Shown here: in pieces, positions 35,075-44,400 of the stretch | Layout of the letters: each line of letters starts with the position of its first letter | How positions within the stretch are numbered: the stretch's first letter is position 1 | NCBI GenBank assembly: GCA_964522015.1 | Contig: CAZFST010000019.1 | Coordinates: 1-64,000, forward strand | Length of the DNA: 64,000 nt | From: QQWI01 sp964522015 | GTDB taxonomy: Bacteria > Bacillota > Clostridia > Peptostreptococcales > Acidaminobacteraceae | Reading direction: 5' to 3' | The notes under the pieces: model-generated | Told to the model about the DNA's origin: nothing | The model's input: the letters and a program-made list of their open reading frames with translations, nothing else | Database searches by the model: none | Made by a program: the position numbers and the translations under genes

Positions 35075-35130
35075 AAAGGCCACAAGAGCTATCACCTGAT
35101 TTCACAGGGACTGCTCTTGTGGCCTTTAAT
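35075..35130. terminator. Hairpin terminator between convergent genes
   Basis: AAAGGCCACAAGAG pairs with CTCTTGTGGCCTTT around a 22-base loop. Confidence 0.8.
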
Positions 35131-35159
35131 CATTATTCCTTAACTCTTAATCCTTAGCT

Positions 35160-35216
35160 TTTATTCTTTATCCTTTATTCTTTATTCTTTATCCCTTATC
35201 TCTTATCCCTTATCAT
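35160..35216. repeat. 7-bp pyrimidine-rich tandem repeat
   Basis: About eight units of TTTATTC/TTTATCC/CTTATCC in tandem lie downstream of both converging genes. The 7-bp unit is half of the 14-bp unit seen near 33 kb. Confidence 0.8.
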
Positions 35217-35241
35217 TAAGTGCTTATGCCTCACTCTTAAG

Positions 35242-36126
35242 TTACTTCCCAACAGTCCCAACAACAATATCCCCATAACAAGGATGTGTTTTTGCAACAT
35301 CCTTAAATAGCACAGGTCCCTTCAACTTAATTAAATCAGCATTTGGCTTCAAATTAAGTGCCAGATTAATAGTCTGAACAGCACTGGCTCTGGTAATAAA
35401 GATTTTTGTGTCACTGACATTTGAAGTAGGTGGTTTAATGGGGACGTAAACCTTGGGAGCGGCTAATAAGTCTGCGGGATTTTTAGCCCTAATGGCTGCA
35501 ACGTGATTGAGCATTTGATAAAAAGTGACCTGATTAATGGGTGTATTCAGCTGTTTAACCCACTTCGAATCATGCAAATAGGATAAGCACCAAGAAGCCC
35601 AGTGTTGAACTTTCAAAGGATTCAGCATGTCTTTAGCATCAGAAGTTGGCAATGCATAAGCTCGCACAAGCATGGTTAAGGCCTCGGCGCAAGTAATAGC
35701 AACATCGGGTTTGAACTCGCCACTTGGATACCCGGTTAAATAGGCAGCCCCTTGACCTGTCAAAGGTCCACGAGGGACTTCTAACTCTTCAATAATCATA
35801 AATTCAGGAAGCCCATTAATGGTCCCAGTGGATTCCGGTACGGTGGCTGGTTGTGTATTTGCAGTTGTAGTTGCTTCAGTATTTGCAGTTGTTGTTGCTT
35901 CAGTATTTGCAGTTGTTGTTGCTTCAGTATTTGCAGTTGTTGTTGCCTCAGTATTTGCAGTTGTAGTTGCTTCAGTACTTGCAGTTGTCATCGGTTCCGT
36001 GGTTGCACTTGTGGTTACTGGTGGGGGAGAAGTAGTATTTGTAACGGTTTCAGCAAAGACGGTTCCGGCGGCTAGTAGGATCGAAAAAGTTAAAACCATA
36101 GGTAATATACGCTTTAAATTTTTCAT
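35242..36126 (-). CDS. Secreted SLH-like protein with Thr-rich repeats
   Basis: A 294-residue protein with a signal peptide (MKNLKRILPMVLTFSILLAA, cleavage after VFAE or nearby). A Thr/Ala-rich stalk with five copies of an 8-residue unit (NTEATTTA) follows, coded by a 24-bp tandem repeat. The folded part has one clear SLH motif (AAYLTGYPSGEFKPDVAITCAE, with the usual TGYPDG-F-P core) and two more degenerate repeats, so it probably binds wall polysaccharide weakly. AGGAGGCAG precedes the ATG at 36126. It is transcribed away from the ribosomal-protection gene across a hairpin-repeat array. Confidence 0.85.
   Translation of the reverse strand: MKNLKRILPMVLTFSILLAAGTVFAETVTNTTSPPPVTTSATTEPMTTASTEATTTANTEATTTANTEATTTANTEATTTANTEATTTANTQPATVPESTGTINGLPEFMIIEELEVPRGPLTGQGAAYLTGYPSGEFKPDVAITCAEALTMLVRAYALPTSDAKDMLNPLKVQHWASWCLSYLHDSKWVKQLNTPINQVTFYQMLNHVAAIRAKNPADLLAAPKVYVPIKPPTSNVSDTKIFITRASAVQTINLALNLKPNADLIKLKGPVLFKDVAKTHPCYGDIVVGTVGK
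35860..35990. repeat. 24-bp coding minisatellite in SLH gene
   Basis: About five units of GTATTTGCAGTTGTTGTTGC plus TTCA, with single-base variants, encode NTEATTTA repeats on the minus strand. Confidence 0.9.
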
Positions 36127-36213
36127 GATACTCTGCCTCCTTTCCCAGTTGTTACTTTAATTGTCCCACGGACTGCCCAAAGGTGCAAGTGTTTTGTTGA
36201 TGAGTGGGGGGCA

Positions 36214-36355
36214 TGAGTCTTTTTGAATGGATTGACTCTATTGCGAGTCTTTTTGACTTGATTGACTCTATTGCGAGTCTTTTTGACTTGGTTGACTCTA
36301 CCGCGAGTCATTTTTGATTTGGTTGACTCTATTGCGAGTCATTTTTCTTTATAAT
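36214..36355. repeat. 30-bp tandem array, each unit a GACTC-N6-GAGTC hairpin with T run
   Basis: Four full units start at 36234, 36264, 36294 and 36325, and a partial unit starts at 36214. Each contains GACTCTATTGCGAGTC followed by TTTTT (or ATTTTT). Loop bases vary while the arms are kept, suggesting selection on the dyad. The array lies between the divergent SLH and ribosomal-protection genes. No spacers of unique sequence separate the units, so it is not CRISPR. On the minus strand the 30-bp unit also reads as a ten-residue repeat, probably by chance. Confidence 0.88.
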
Positions 36356-36450
36356 GATTCTTTCCCAGTTTCTATTTCAGTTTTTAGACTATACTATAGC
36401 TAACACAAAGCGTAGCAACCGCCAGTTGCCCACCAGAACAGGAGTTTATT

Positions 36451-36510
36451 ATGACTAAAAAAAATATGATCACGGCTAGCCAATCGACCAAAGTAGGGAT
36501 GCGCTTGTAA
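36451..36510 (+). CDS. 19-aa leader peptide upstream of ribosomal protection gene
   Basis: ATG 36451 has AGGAG at 36440-36444 with a six-base spacer. It encodes MTKKNMITASQSTKVGMRL and stops at 36508-36510, 25 bases before the main gene. Its last codons (36495-36504) form one arm of a hairpin that competes with a second hairpin covering the start of the main gene. The length and layout match leader peptides of inducible antibiotic-resistance genes such as the erm and tet families. No sequence match to a known leader is claimed. Confidence 0.7.
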   Translation: MTKKNMITASQSTKVGMRL

Positions 36511-36539
36511 GAGGCGTCATCCCTCGTATGAAGGGATGA
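36495..36539 (+). promoter_or_regulatory. Mutually exclusive hairpins over the ribosomal protection gene start
   Basis: Segment 1, AGGGATG-CGC (36495-36504), can pair with segment 2, GCG-T-CATCCCT (36514-36524). Segment 2, TCATCCCT (36517-36524), can instead pair with segment 3, AGGGATGA (36532-36539), which contains the AAGGG and ATG of the main gene. Whether the leader is translated would therefore decide if the start site is open. Confidence 0.7.
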
Positions 36540-38590
36540 ACCATTTGACTCATAACCATAATAGATTGCATGATCACGAACTTGCTGGGTCTTGCCCAGT
36601 TAAAAATATCGGCATCTTCGCCCATGTAGATGCGGGAAAAACGACCCTGACGGAGCAACTGCTTTACAAAAGTGGGGTTATTACCAGTCCGGGGACCGTG
36701 GACCAGGGTACCACCCACACCGACACCATGGAACTGGAAAGGGAGCGGGGCATCTCCATTATGTCCGCGCCTATATCCTTCCAGTACAAGGATACAAAAG
36801 TTAACCTGATTGATACCCCAGGCCACGTGGATTTTGTGGCAGAAGTTGAGCGTTCCATGACCGTTCTAGAAGGGGCGATTCTTGTAATCAGCGCCAAAGA
36901 AGGGGTTCAGTCCCATACTCGCCTACTTTTCAATGCCCTAAACCGCCTAAAGGTGCCAACCATTATCTTTGTCAACAAAATCGACCGACTGGGTGTTGAA
37001 ATTGAAGATCTTTTAATTCAGGTGACTAGGCAATTGTCTTCCACTACTATCCCCATACAAACAGTGTTAGCAGCAGGCACACGGGTTGCCTCGGTTTCAC
37101 CTCTATATCAAGCATGTGAAACGGTCATGCTTGACCGGCTGACGACTGTGGGACACCCAACCACGGAGAAACTACTTGACCATTTTTTAGAAAGCGGACA
37201 AATAGATCAAAATCTTCTTTATCACTCACTGAAAACCTTAACTGCTGAGAATGTTGGGTTTCCTGTGATTTTTGGCAGCGCCATGATGGGGGTGGGGATT
37301 GAGACTTGCCTTGAAGCCATTGATCAACTGTTACCTTGTTTTGACCTGAAAAAAAGTTTGCTGCCACTTAGGGGGCAGGCATTTAAAGTTCAGCGGTCCC
37401 ATGTGAAAACCCGGGAAACCTTTGTGAAATTGACGGCGGGGCATGTGGGACTTCGGGAAATAATCATGTGCCATGGGCAGCTTGGAATCTCCTGTGAGAA
37501 TAAAGTTACCGGTCTTTATAGGTTAATCGACGGCAAGCGAGTGCCTGCTGAGCGGTTATTTGCAGGGGATATCGGCGTATTAACCGGTCTTCATTCTCTG
37601 AAGGTTGGTGAACGATTTGGTGATGTTACTGACGATAAAACTAACGATGAAACTGATTTTTCCAAAGAGGATTACCCAAAGACACCACTTGCAAAGCCCC
37701 TGTTTACGGTGCGGATTGCATCTCAAAAGCCCAGCGAACGCCCCAAGCTCTTAGAGGCCCTGACTTTGATGGCTGATATGGATCCATACTTGTGTCTTCA
37801 GCTTAGCGAGCTTGACGACACCATTATGCTTGATTTATTTGGTGTGGTGCAAATGGAAATTCTGTCCGAAATCTTGGCGCGCAACTACGGTGTTAAAGTG
37901 GTTTTTGAAACGCCAAAGCCACTTTACCAAGAGGCGATTTGCACAGAAGCCAGCGCAGTGGTGCAGATGTACAAGTTGTATTCCTTTAATGCAGGTGTCG
38001 GATTTAGGGTTGCGCCCCTACCTTTAGGCAGTGGCATCCAGTATGTCACAGAGGTGACCAATGGCTATTTGACACAAACCTTTCAAAATGGGGTTAAAGA
38101 AGGGGCTTATGCCTACCTAGACCAAGGTTTAAAGGGGTGGCCCCTGACAGATATGCTGATTACCTTCACCCATTCGGAGTTTAATAGCGTTGATAGTACC
38201 CCAAAAGATTACAGGGATTTGAGCCCTTTGGTTATTTTTGAAGCCATTAAAACAGCTGGCACAGTTTTACTCTGGCCCATCAACAGATTTAGTGTCACCG
38301 TGCCCTTGGATCATATGGGAACGGTGATGAGTGAATTGGTGTTGATGCGGGCAACCTTTGAAACACCACAAATTATTGACGAGACGATTACCTTGTTGGG
38401 ACGGGTACCAGTTGAAACTAGCCTGCATTTTCCACTGCAATTGAGAAATTTAACAGAGGGCAAAGGGACCCTTGAGCTTGTGTTTGATGGTTACGAGCCA
38501 GCGCCAGTGACTTATCAAAGTAGCCGGGCCTTTTACAGAGCGCACCCTTTAAATCCTACGATCTATTTGCGAGCTAAAGGCGCTGTCTGA
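36536..38590 (+). CDS. Tet(M)/Tet(O)-like ribosomal protection GTPase
   Basis: A 684-residue EF-G-like GTPase. G1 is AHVDAGKTT, G3 is IDTPGHVDF and G4 is NKID. Switch I has GTTHTDTMELERERGISI, matching the GTTxTD-ERxRGI pattern typical of tetracycline ribosomal protection proteins rather than EF-G. C-terminal domains end in YQSSRAFYRAHPLNPTIYLR, different in detail from Tet(M). It has a 21-residue N-terminal extension and an acidic insertion (GDVTDDKTNDETDFSKEDYP), making it longer than the roughly 640-residue resistance proteins. It likely removes a bound inhibitor from the ribosome. The start could also be TTG 36545, better spaced from AAGGG. It converges with DeoR, one base apart, without a terminator. 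Confidence 0.85.
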   Translation: MNHLTHNHNRLHDHELAGSCPVKNIGIFAHVDAGKTTLTEQLLYKSGVITSPGTVDQGTTHTDTMELERERGISIMSAPISFQYKDTKVNLIDTPGHVDFVAEVERSMTVLEGAILVISAKEGVQSHTRLLFNALNRLKVPTIIFVNKIDRLGVEIEDLLIQVTRQLSSTTIPIQTVLAAGTRVASVSPLYQACETVMLDRLTTVGHPTTEKLLDHFLESGQIDQNLLYHSLKTLTAENVGFPVIFGSAMMGVGIETCLEAIDQLLPCFDLKKSLLPLRGQAFKVQRSHVKTRETFVKLTAGHVGLREIIMCHGQLGISCENKVTGLYRLIDGKRVPAERLFAGDIGVLTGLHSLKVGERFGDVTDDKTNDETDFSKEDYPKTPLAKPLFTVRIASQKPSERPKLLEALTLMADMDPYLCLQLSELDDTIMLDLFGVVQMEILSEILARNYGVKVVFETPKPLYQEAICTEASAVVQMYKLYSFNAGVGFRVAPLPLGSGIQYVTEVTNGYLTQTFQNGVKEGAYAYLDQGLKGWPLTDMLITFTHSEFNSVDSTPKDYRDLSPLVIFEAIKTAGTVLLWPINRFSVTVPLDHMGTVMSELVLMRATFETPQIIDETITLLGRVPVETSLHFPLQLRNLTEGKGTLELVFDGYEPAPVTYQSSRAFYRAHPLNPTIYLRAKGAV

Positions 38591-38591
38591 G

Positions 38592-39362
38592 TCACTCTGC
38601 CACCAAGACGGTGACTTCTAGCTCTTTCAGCTGATGGACCTGAGCATCTTCAAGGGGTTTGTCCACAATTACCATATCAATGTCAGCCACCTTGTAAAAA
38701 CGGTAAACCCCAGAACTCCTATATTTAAGGGCCTGGGTAGCCACGATGCGGGTCCTGGCAATCTCTAAAATGGCCCGTTTGGTGTTGCCAATATCAATAA
38801 ATCCCTCAATCAAGTAACCATCTTCCAAGCTCACACTTCTGCAGCTGATAAAGGCCTTGTCAACGGTGTACTGGCTGATTTGCCGCACGGATTCCTGGCC
38901 CAAAAATCCACCTGTATAAGGATTATACTGGCCACCAATGGCAATCAGGGTAATATCATCAACATTTGCTAGGGTCTGAATCACTTCCACCATATCTGTG
39001 AGCACAGTAATCTCGAGATTTGACTGAGCAAGAATCTGGGCAATGTGGGCCGAGGTACTAGAGGTGTCCAAATAGATGTACTCCCCATTTTTAATCAGCG
39101 AAACAGCCTTCCTAGCGATGGCTGTTTTTTCTTGGGTATTGACTTGCATGCGGTAGTGCAAACTGGAGGCCTCAAACTTGTTCTTTATTCGCTGGGCTCC
39201 CCCATAAACCCGATCAAGGAGCCCCTGGGACTCAAGCTTTTTAAGGTCTTTGCGAATCAAATCCTCCGTCACACGGTAGTTGATGGCCAGTTCTTTGACC
39301 GAAACACTACCGTATTTATTCAAGCTTTTAAGGATGTCATTTAAGCGATCAGAAGCGTTCAT
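38592..39362 (-). CDS. DeoR family transcriptional regulator
   Basis: About 256 residues from the ATG at 39362, which has AAAAGGGG upstream; a longer frame to 39407 lacks a ribosome site. The N-terminal DeoR HTH covers about residues 3-57 (SVSVKELAINYRVTEDLIRK followed by DLKKLESQGLLDRVYGGA). The C-terminal sugar-phosphate sensor domain has YIYLDTSSTSAHIAQILA and LTDMVEVIQTLANVDDITLI. DeoR regulators usually repress sugar-use genes and respond to a phosphorylated sugar. The divergent family 4 glycosidase is the likely target. Two related AT-rich half-sites lie between them. Confidence 0.92.
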   Translation of the reverse strand: MNASDRLNDILKSLNKYGSVSVKELAINYRVTEDLIRKDLKKLESQGLLDRVYGGAQRIKNKFEASSLHYRMQVNTQEKTAIARKAVSLIKNGEYIYLDTSSTSAHIAQILAQSNLEITVLTDMVEVIQTLANVDDITLIAIGGQYNPYTGGFLGQESVRQISQYTVDKAFISCRSVSLEDGYLIEGFIDIGNTKRAILEIARTRIVATQALKYRSSGVYRFYKVADIDMVIVDKPLEDAQVHQLKELEVTVLVAE

Positions 39363-39395
39363 AGTACCCCTTTTCTTGTTTTCTTGTTTAAGAGA

Positions 39396-39481
39396 ATTAT
39401 AGCACAAAAACGTCTTACTTGATTGGTTGTTTTATTGTTTTAGCGGAATTATAATAAAAACAAGAAGAAAACAATAAAAAC
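39396..39481. promoter_or_regulatory. Divergent promoters and candidate DeoR operators
   Basis: For the glycosidase: TTGTTT (39427-39432), 17 bases, TATAAT (39450-39455). For deoR: an extended -10 box TGC-TATAAT on the minus strand (39404-39396). GTTTTATTGTTTT (39429-39441) overlaps the forward -35 box and is mirrored by AAAACAATAAAAAC (39468-39481), a probable operator pair. Confidence 0.65.
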
Positions 39482-39510
39482 GAGCCATGGGGACGTGCAC
39501 CGTGGCTCGT
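39480..39510. repeat. Dispersed palindromic element, copy A
   Basis: A hairpin with arms ACGAGCCA and TGGCTCGT contains GGGGACGTGCACCGTG (39489-39504). The same 16-mer occurs inverted at 40883-40898. Confidence 0.85.
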
Positions 39511-39549
39511 CAACCCCCTGAGCTATGCCCAATCTGAAAGGAGTACCAC

Positions 39550-40863
39550 ATGTCAGAAAACAAACAACCCCTTAAAATCGCCATCATCGGCGGCGGCTCC
39601 AGCTACACACCAGAAATCATCGAAGGCTTTATCCTACGCCACCACGAACTACCCCTAGAAGAAATCTGGCTTGTGGACATCCCAGCAGGAGAAGAAAAAC
39701 TCACAATCGTTGGCAATCTGGCTAAACGGATGGTTGAAAAATCAGGCATCGACTGTAAAATTCATTTGACACTGAACCGCCGAGAAGCCCTAAAAGGCGC
39801 ATCCTTTGTTACCACACAATTTAGAGTCGGCCTCCTTGAAGCCAGAATCAAAGACGAGCGCATCCCACTTTCAAGAGGCATGCTGGGCCAAGAAACCAAC
39901 GGCGTTGGTGGCTTTGCAAAAGCACTGCGCACAATCCCCGTGATTCTTGAAATCGCAAAAGATATGGAAGAACTTTGTCCGGATGCATTTTTAATTAACT
40001 TTACCAATCCAGCCGGCGTCATCACCGAAACAGTTCTTCGTCATTCTAAGATTAAGGCCATCGGCCTTTGCAACGTGCCAGTGAATATGCGTAAAGCCGT
40101 GGCGAAAGTGTTAGGATCTGAAGACTTTGTCTTCCATGCAACAGGACTTAACCACTATGTATGGGGCAAACACGTTTACTTCCAAGGTAAAGACGTCATG
40201 CCAGAACTCTTGCCACAACTCCTTGCAGACGACGAATTTAACCCTAAAAACATCGGTGCAACACCCTATATTGAAGAACAAATCTTGGCAACTGGCTTGA
40301 TGCCTTGTTATTATCACTCATACTACTACTTGCAAGATGAAATGTTAAAGCACGGCATTGAAGACTTCAAAGAAAACGGCACTAGAGGCGAAGTGGTTAA
40401 GCGAGTTGAAGATGAACTCTTTGAACTTTACAAAGACGTCAACCTAGCTGTCAAACCAGCCCAACTTGAAAAACGTGGGGGCGCTTATTACTCAGAAGCC
40501 GCTTGCGAGCTAATCAACGCCATTTACAACGACAAGCGCAGCCTAATGATTGTCAACGTCCAAAATAACAGTACCTTACCATTCTTGCCACAGGACGCAG
40601 TGATCGAAACCACATGCATGATCACCAATGCAGGAGCCATCCCACTGGCCATGTCCCCACTGCCAGAATCAGCCCAGGGCGAATTGGTCCTATTGAAAGC
40701 CTACGAGCGCCTGACAATTGAAGCCGGCATCGAAGGCAATTATGGAAAAGCCCTACAAGCCTTGACGATCCATCCACTGACCACATCAGGACAAGTACTC
40801 AAAGAAGTCTTTGACGAAATTCTAGAAGCACATAAAGAACATTTACCACAATTTAAAATCTAA
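39550..40863 (+). CDS. Family 4 glycosyl hydrolase (6-phospho-beta-glucosidase-like)
   Basis: A 437-residue NAD+- and divalent-metal-dependent GH4 enzyme. The N-terminal dinucleotide fold reads KIAIIGGGSSYTPEIIEGF. Family motifs are GLLEARIKDERIPL, NFTNPAGVITE, GLCNVPVNMRK (metal-ligand Cys) and ATGLNHYVWG (metal-ligand His). GH4 enzymes cleave phosphorylated disaccharides brought in by PTS transporters, through a transient oxidation at C3. No PTS gene lies here, so the substrate probably comes from elsewhere. GAAAGGAG precedes the ATG. The gene is flanked by inverted copies of a 16-bp dispersed element and is divergent from a DeoR regulator. Confidence 0.92.
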   Translation: MSENKQPLKIAIIGGGSSYTPEIIEGFILRHHELPLEEIWLVDIPAGEEKLTIVGNLAKRMVEKSGIDCKIHLTLNRREALKGASFVTTQFRVGLLEARIKDERIPLSRGMLGQETNGVGGFAKALRTIPVILEIAKDMEELCPDAFLINFTNPAGVITETVLRHSKIKAIGLCNVPVNMRKAVAKVLGSEDFVFHATGLNHYVWGKHVYFQGKDVMPELLPQLLADDEFNPKNIGATPYIEEQILATGLMPCYYHSYYYLQDEMLKHGIEDFKENGTRGEVVKRVEDELFELYKDVNLAVKPAQLEKRGGAYYSEAACELINAIYNDKRSLMIVNVQNNSTLPFLPQDAVIETTCMITNAGAIPLAMSPLPESAQGELVLLKAYERLTIEAGIEGNYGKALQALTIHPLTTSGQVLKEVFDEILEAHKEHLPQFKI

Positions 40864-40880
40864 AGATTTAAGGGATGCGG

Positions 40881-40910
40881 CTCACGGTGCACGTCCCCCT
40901 GAGTCCCCTG
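40881..40910. repeat. Dispersed palindromic element, copy B
   Basis: CACGGTGCACGTCCCC (40883-40898) is the exact reverse complement of the copy A core, followed by CCTGAGTC as in copy D. Confidence 0.85.
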
Positions 40911-40921
40911 ATTTTTTGCAC

Positions 40922-40957
40922 AAAAAAACCGCGATTCTTTAAAGAGTCGCGGTTTTT
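40922..40957. terminator. Bidirectional terminator
   Basis: AAAAACCGCGATTCTTT pairs with AAAGAGTCGCGGTTTTT apart from one mismatch. It serves the glycosidase (+) and the small membrane protein (-). Confidence 0.88.
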
Positions 40958-40965
40958 ACATTTAG

Positions 40966-41274
40966 TTATTTTAAAAGTGTGTAGTTGCCGATGATTGGAA
41001 GTGGTTTTTCAACGCCGTTAAGAGCATTGATAACGCCCATGATGAAAAGTACAAATGTTGCTAAACCAAGTAAAGCTGCAAGCATGCCACCGATAAATGG
41101 GATGATGCCGATAAATCGACCAGCAACACCGACAATTAGAAGCAGTAAGCCTTGGTTTGCGTGATACTTTGCAAATGAGTCGTTAGGACAAGCTAGTAGT
41201 GGGATAAAGAAAAAAACGTAAGCAAGAGCAGCCATGACTTTGTTTGGTTGTTGACCATTGAATTGTTCGCTCAT
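40966..41274 (-). CDS. Small integral membrane protein, DUF4870-like
   Basis: A 102-residue protein with a short polar N-terminus (MSEQFNGQQPNKVMAALAYV). Three hydrophobic helices follow. The second begins after FAKYHANQGLLLLIVGVAGR; the (F/V)-x-x-HA-x-Q motif before helix 2 is the hallmark of DUF4870/Tic20-like small membrane proteins. Function is not established in the family. AGGAGGTTTCAAA precedes the ATG at 41274. It is monocistronic with a strong terminator. Confidence 0.82.
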   Translation of the reverse strand: MSEQFNGQQPNKVMAALAYVFFFIPLLACPNDSFAKYHANQGLLLLIVGVAGRFIGIIPFIGGMLAALLGLATFVLFIMGVINALNGVEKPLPIIGNYTLLK

Positions 41275-41484
41275 TTTGAAACCTCCTTGTATAGAAAAAA
41301 TAAAAGTTTTCCTATTAATAGTGTAAGTTTATTCTGAGTATTTGTCTAGTAAAATTCTTGAAAAAAACCGCTTTGAACCGCTTTATAAGTGGATTCTAAT
41401 CGTATTTTAACTTATAAGCAAGGGATAGAAATTTCAGTGTGGTGGTGGCCATTATTTGCCCCGCATCCACAAAACGCCACTGGC

Positions 41485-44400
41485 TCATTTTCCCCTTACC
41501 CGCAAATCATCACTGGCCATTTGACCAATTGGATAAAGGGCCACATCCCCACTGGCCAAGGGGAGTCCTCCTTGATTGCTATTAAACCCTTCAATGGCCC
41601 ACATGTTAGCGGTGTCACCGCTGTAAAGCAGTTGAGGCGCTGACAAATCCATATTGTGATGGGCACTTAACTGGAAGTTCACAGCCAAGAAGCCGCTCCT
41701 GAAAGTAGGGTCTAAACCTTGGCGGTAAGCGGCCTGCAAGTCAGCACCTTTCTTAACAAACACTGCGCTGTCTGGCAAAATGTATTCACCAAACCACATT
41801 TGCGCACTGGCGGTGACCAAGTCGGGATTGACACCAGGAGGTAAAAGGGCACCAGAGCCAGCCCCGCCACCTGCGTTGTCAAAGCCCCCGATAAAGACCC
41901 GAAGAGCACTGGATAAGAGGGCGCTTTTGGGTTTGCAAACGTAGGTGCTAGCCAGGGTGGATTTCAAATACTGATTGCCGGTTTGGCCAGTTTGGGCAGG
42001 CCCCAGTTGATTGAACACATCTAGGGTCTTGAGCACATCCTGGGTGCTAAGCTCCTGTCGACCATTTTGCAAAATCGTGCTGTGCTGCCAGGTGTCAGCG
42101 GCGCTACCCACCAGCACATACCGGCCATCTAAGCGGTAATACACGTCCACAGGTTCTCGGGTTTTAGTGGTGGGATCGATCCGATAAAAGGACGGCTCCA
42201 CATAAATCATATCCTCAGGCCCATAAAAATCCCCCATGGTCTTTACCGAAAACCGGATGGGATAACCAGCCTTTACCGAAGCCTCTGAAAAGCCCTTAAG
42301 GGGATGCTTGCCAGGCATAATTGGCAGAGTATAGGGCCAAATCCCTCCCTGGAAACCCGATCGGGCCCCACGACCACTTTGGAGACCATTTTTCCCCATT
42401 TGCCCCGACGTAAAATAAACAGAACTAAGCTTTTGATAAACATTACGCCACTGAATATCCCCAACGTGGGTAATGGCAAAGTCAAATAGGCGTCCAACAA
42501 TGGCCACGTCAGCCCTCTGCCCAGCAATGTCGTTTTCGGGGTCTAGGTTGGCCACAAGCTCGTACTGAGCCGGGGTTCGGTGATTTTTCGCAATCACCTG
42601 GGTGAGCACACCGTAATCCTGAGGAGTCACCCAATAGGGAATTTTGTAATAAAATGTAGTGCTGTCCAGGGGCACATCCACCCACTGATCCGCAGGTACA
42701 AAAATCCCAGAAGCCGCTGGCCCCAATAACTCTGAGGCATTTTCGCTAAAATAGACATCAAAGGGAAAGCTGACCCGCTTTTTCTTGACATAAGCGGCAT
42801 AATCCCGGTTACCATATCCCAGTTGATTAAGGTGTGGCCCGGTGGTACTAAAGTGAAGGGTCATCACGGCATCCAGAGGGGCCCCCAGGGTCTGCTTTAA
42901 ACCAGGGGGACGCTGGTCCAGATTTTCAAGAGGAGCTAGAGAACTGCTGCAAACCACAGGGGTATGAACCGCTACAGAGGTGCCATTGACCCATTCGTCA
43001 ATGTCAGGGTCTGTTACGTTGTGAAGGGCCAAAATCTTGTAATGCAGGAGGCCCGTGGTTTCGTCGGTGCCGTTTGAGATATTGTGCTGCAAGAGATGAT
43101 TGTTTAGGGTGATGGTGATGGGGGATAAAAGGGAGCCAGCACCAGAGCCAGCACCAGGACCAGAGCCGGCACCAAGGCCTGGACTACTGCCAACGGCTGC
43201 GGCGGTGACGGGTATTGGGGCCGGAGCTGACCCTGTGTACCAGTCACTGCTCATAAGCACCGATGTCCCCACACTCAGGCCGTCGTTACGGACCTCCATT
43301 GGTCCGATGGCCTGCTCAGCGGTCCCAGAAAAATTAAAGCTTGGAGAGCTGGAGCTGTTGTAAACACTGTGATCTAGTATCACTTGATAGGCATTTTTGG
43401 AAGGCTCAAAGTGGGTTTCGCTATTTTGGGGGAGGGGTTGGCTGATGTGATTGCCCACTAAGACGTAGTTGACCGCGGGGATTTTGAGGCCCAGGGCTTG
43501 GGCGGCCATTAAAACGGGGCTTAGGGCGTCGAGTTTTGAGTTGTAGACGTTGACGAATTCTAGGCCAAAGGCATAGAGTTCTTGGAGGTTGTAGTAGCTG
43601 TAGGAACGTTGTATTTGGAATGATTGTGTGGCTGTTTTGTCAACGCTGTGGTAAATGGTGATGGGTTTGCCGGAGGCGTCTACCCCCGTGGTGGTCCATT
43701 CCAAGGTGTAGGGTTTGTACACTTCAACGGTGTAGGCCTGGGTTCCGCTAACATAATTGGCCCGGTAGTCCATAATAAATGGCTTGTCAATTCGGGCGTC
43801 GATTTTGACGAATTCGCCTGTTGGAATGGCTTTGTCCACGTTGAACCCCGTGGATGACACCCTTATTGCCCCGGTGGGGGTGGGTATGGCGATTTGCTTG
43901 AAATCCTTGTCATAATAAAATGTCAGGGTGTAAATTTGCTTGCCGTTTTCGTAGGCATAACTGAGCAAATACGCATCCGCCGCGGTTTGGAGCGGTGCAG
44001 TACCAACCCCTTGGACAATTCCAAGGCCTTTGTACTGATGATTTGGGATGATTTTTGCTTTGAAATCCTTGGTCTGGGAGTCGTCCAAAGTTGTGGCGTA
44101 GTCGTAGGTGGTCAAGGGGGTGCCAGAGGTGGTTCGGTGCTTGATGTAAACTGTGGCACCCAGGTCTTTAAAGCGGGTGAGGCGCACATCTATGTAGTAA
44201 AGTTTGCCACCTGTTGTTATGTGCCAAAGCATACAGGAACCGTGGGTTTCGTAGGTTGGCGGGTCGATAATATGGATGTAATTCATCCAGTTAATGGGCT
44301 GCCCACGGTTATTAAGGGCATCCCCCCGAAAATAGTCACCAGAGGGGCGATTCTTGTTACCGTGCTGGAGGTGCATGCCGGAAAGGAAGGATTTGCGGAT

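Noticed and set aside
35819..36160. Plus-strand frames opposite the SLH gene
   Set aside because: They are shadows of the 24-bp Thr-repeat region, giving Val/Cys-rich low-complexity strings and no start signal.
36123..36311. Minus-strand 62-codon frame with a ten-residue repeat (NRVNQVKKTR)
   Set aside because: It is a by-product of the 30-bp hairpin array, has no ribosome site and overlaps the SLH gene start on the same strand.
36214..36355. CRISPR array
   Set aside because: Units of 30-31 bp are directly adjacent with no unique spacers, and no cas genes are present.
36536..38590. Recently acquired mobile tetracycline-resistance gene
   Set aside because: No transposase, integrase or conjugation gene lies nearby, base use is like its neighbours, and the protein differs clearly in length and C-terminus from Tet(M); a resident divergent homologue is more likely.
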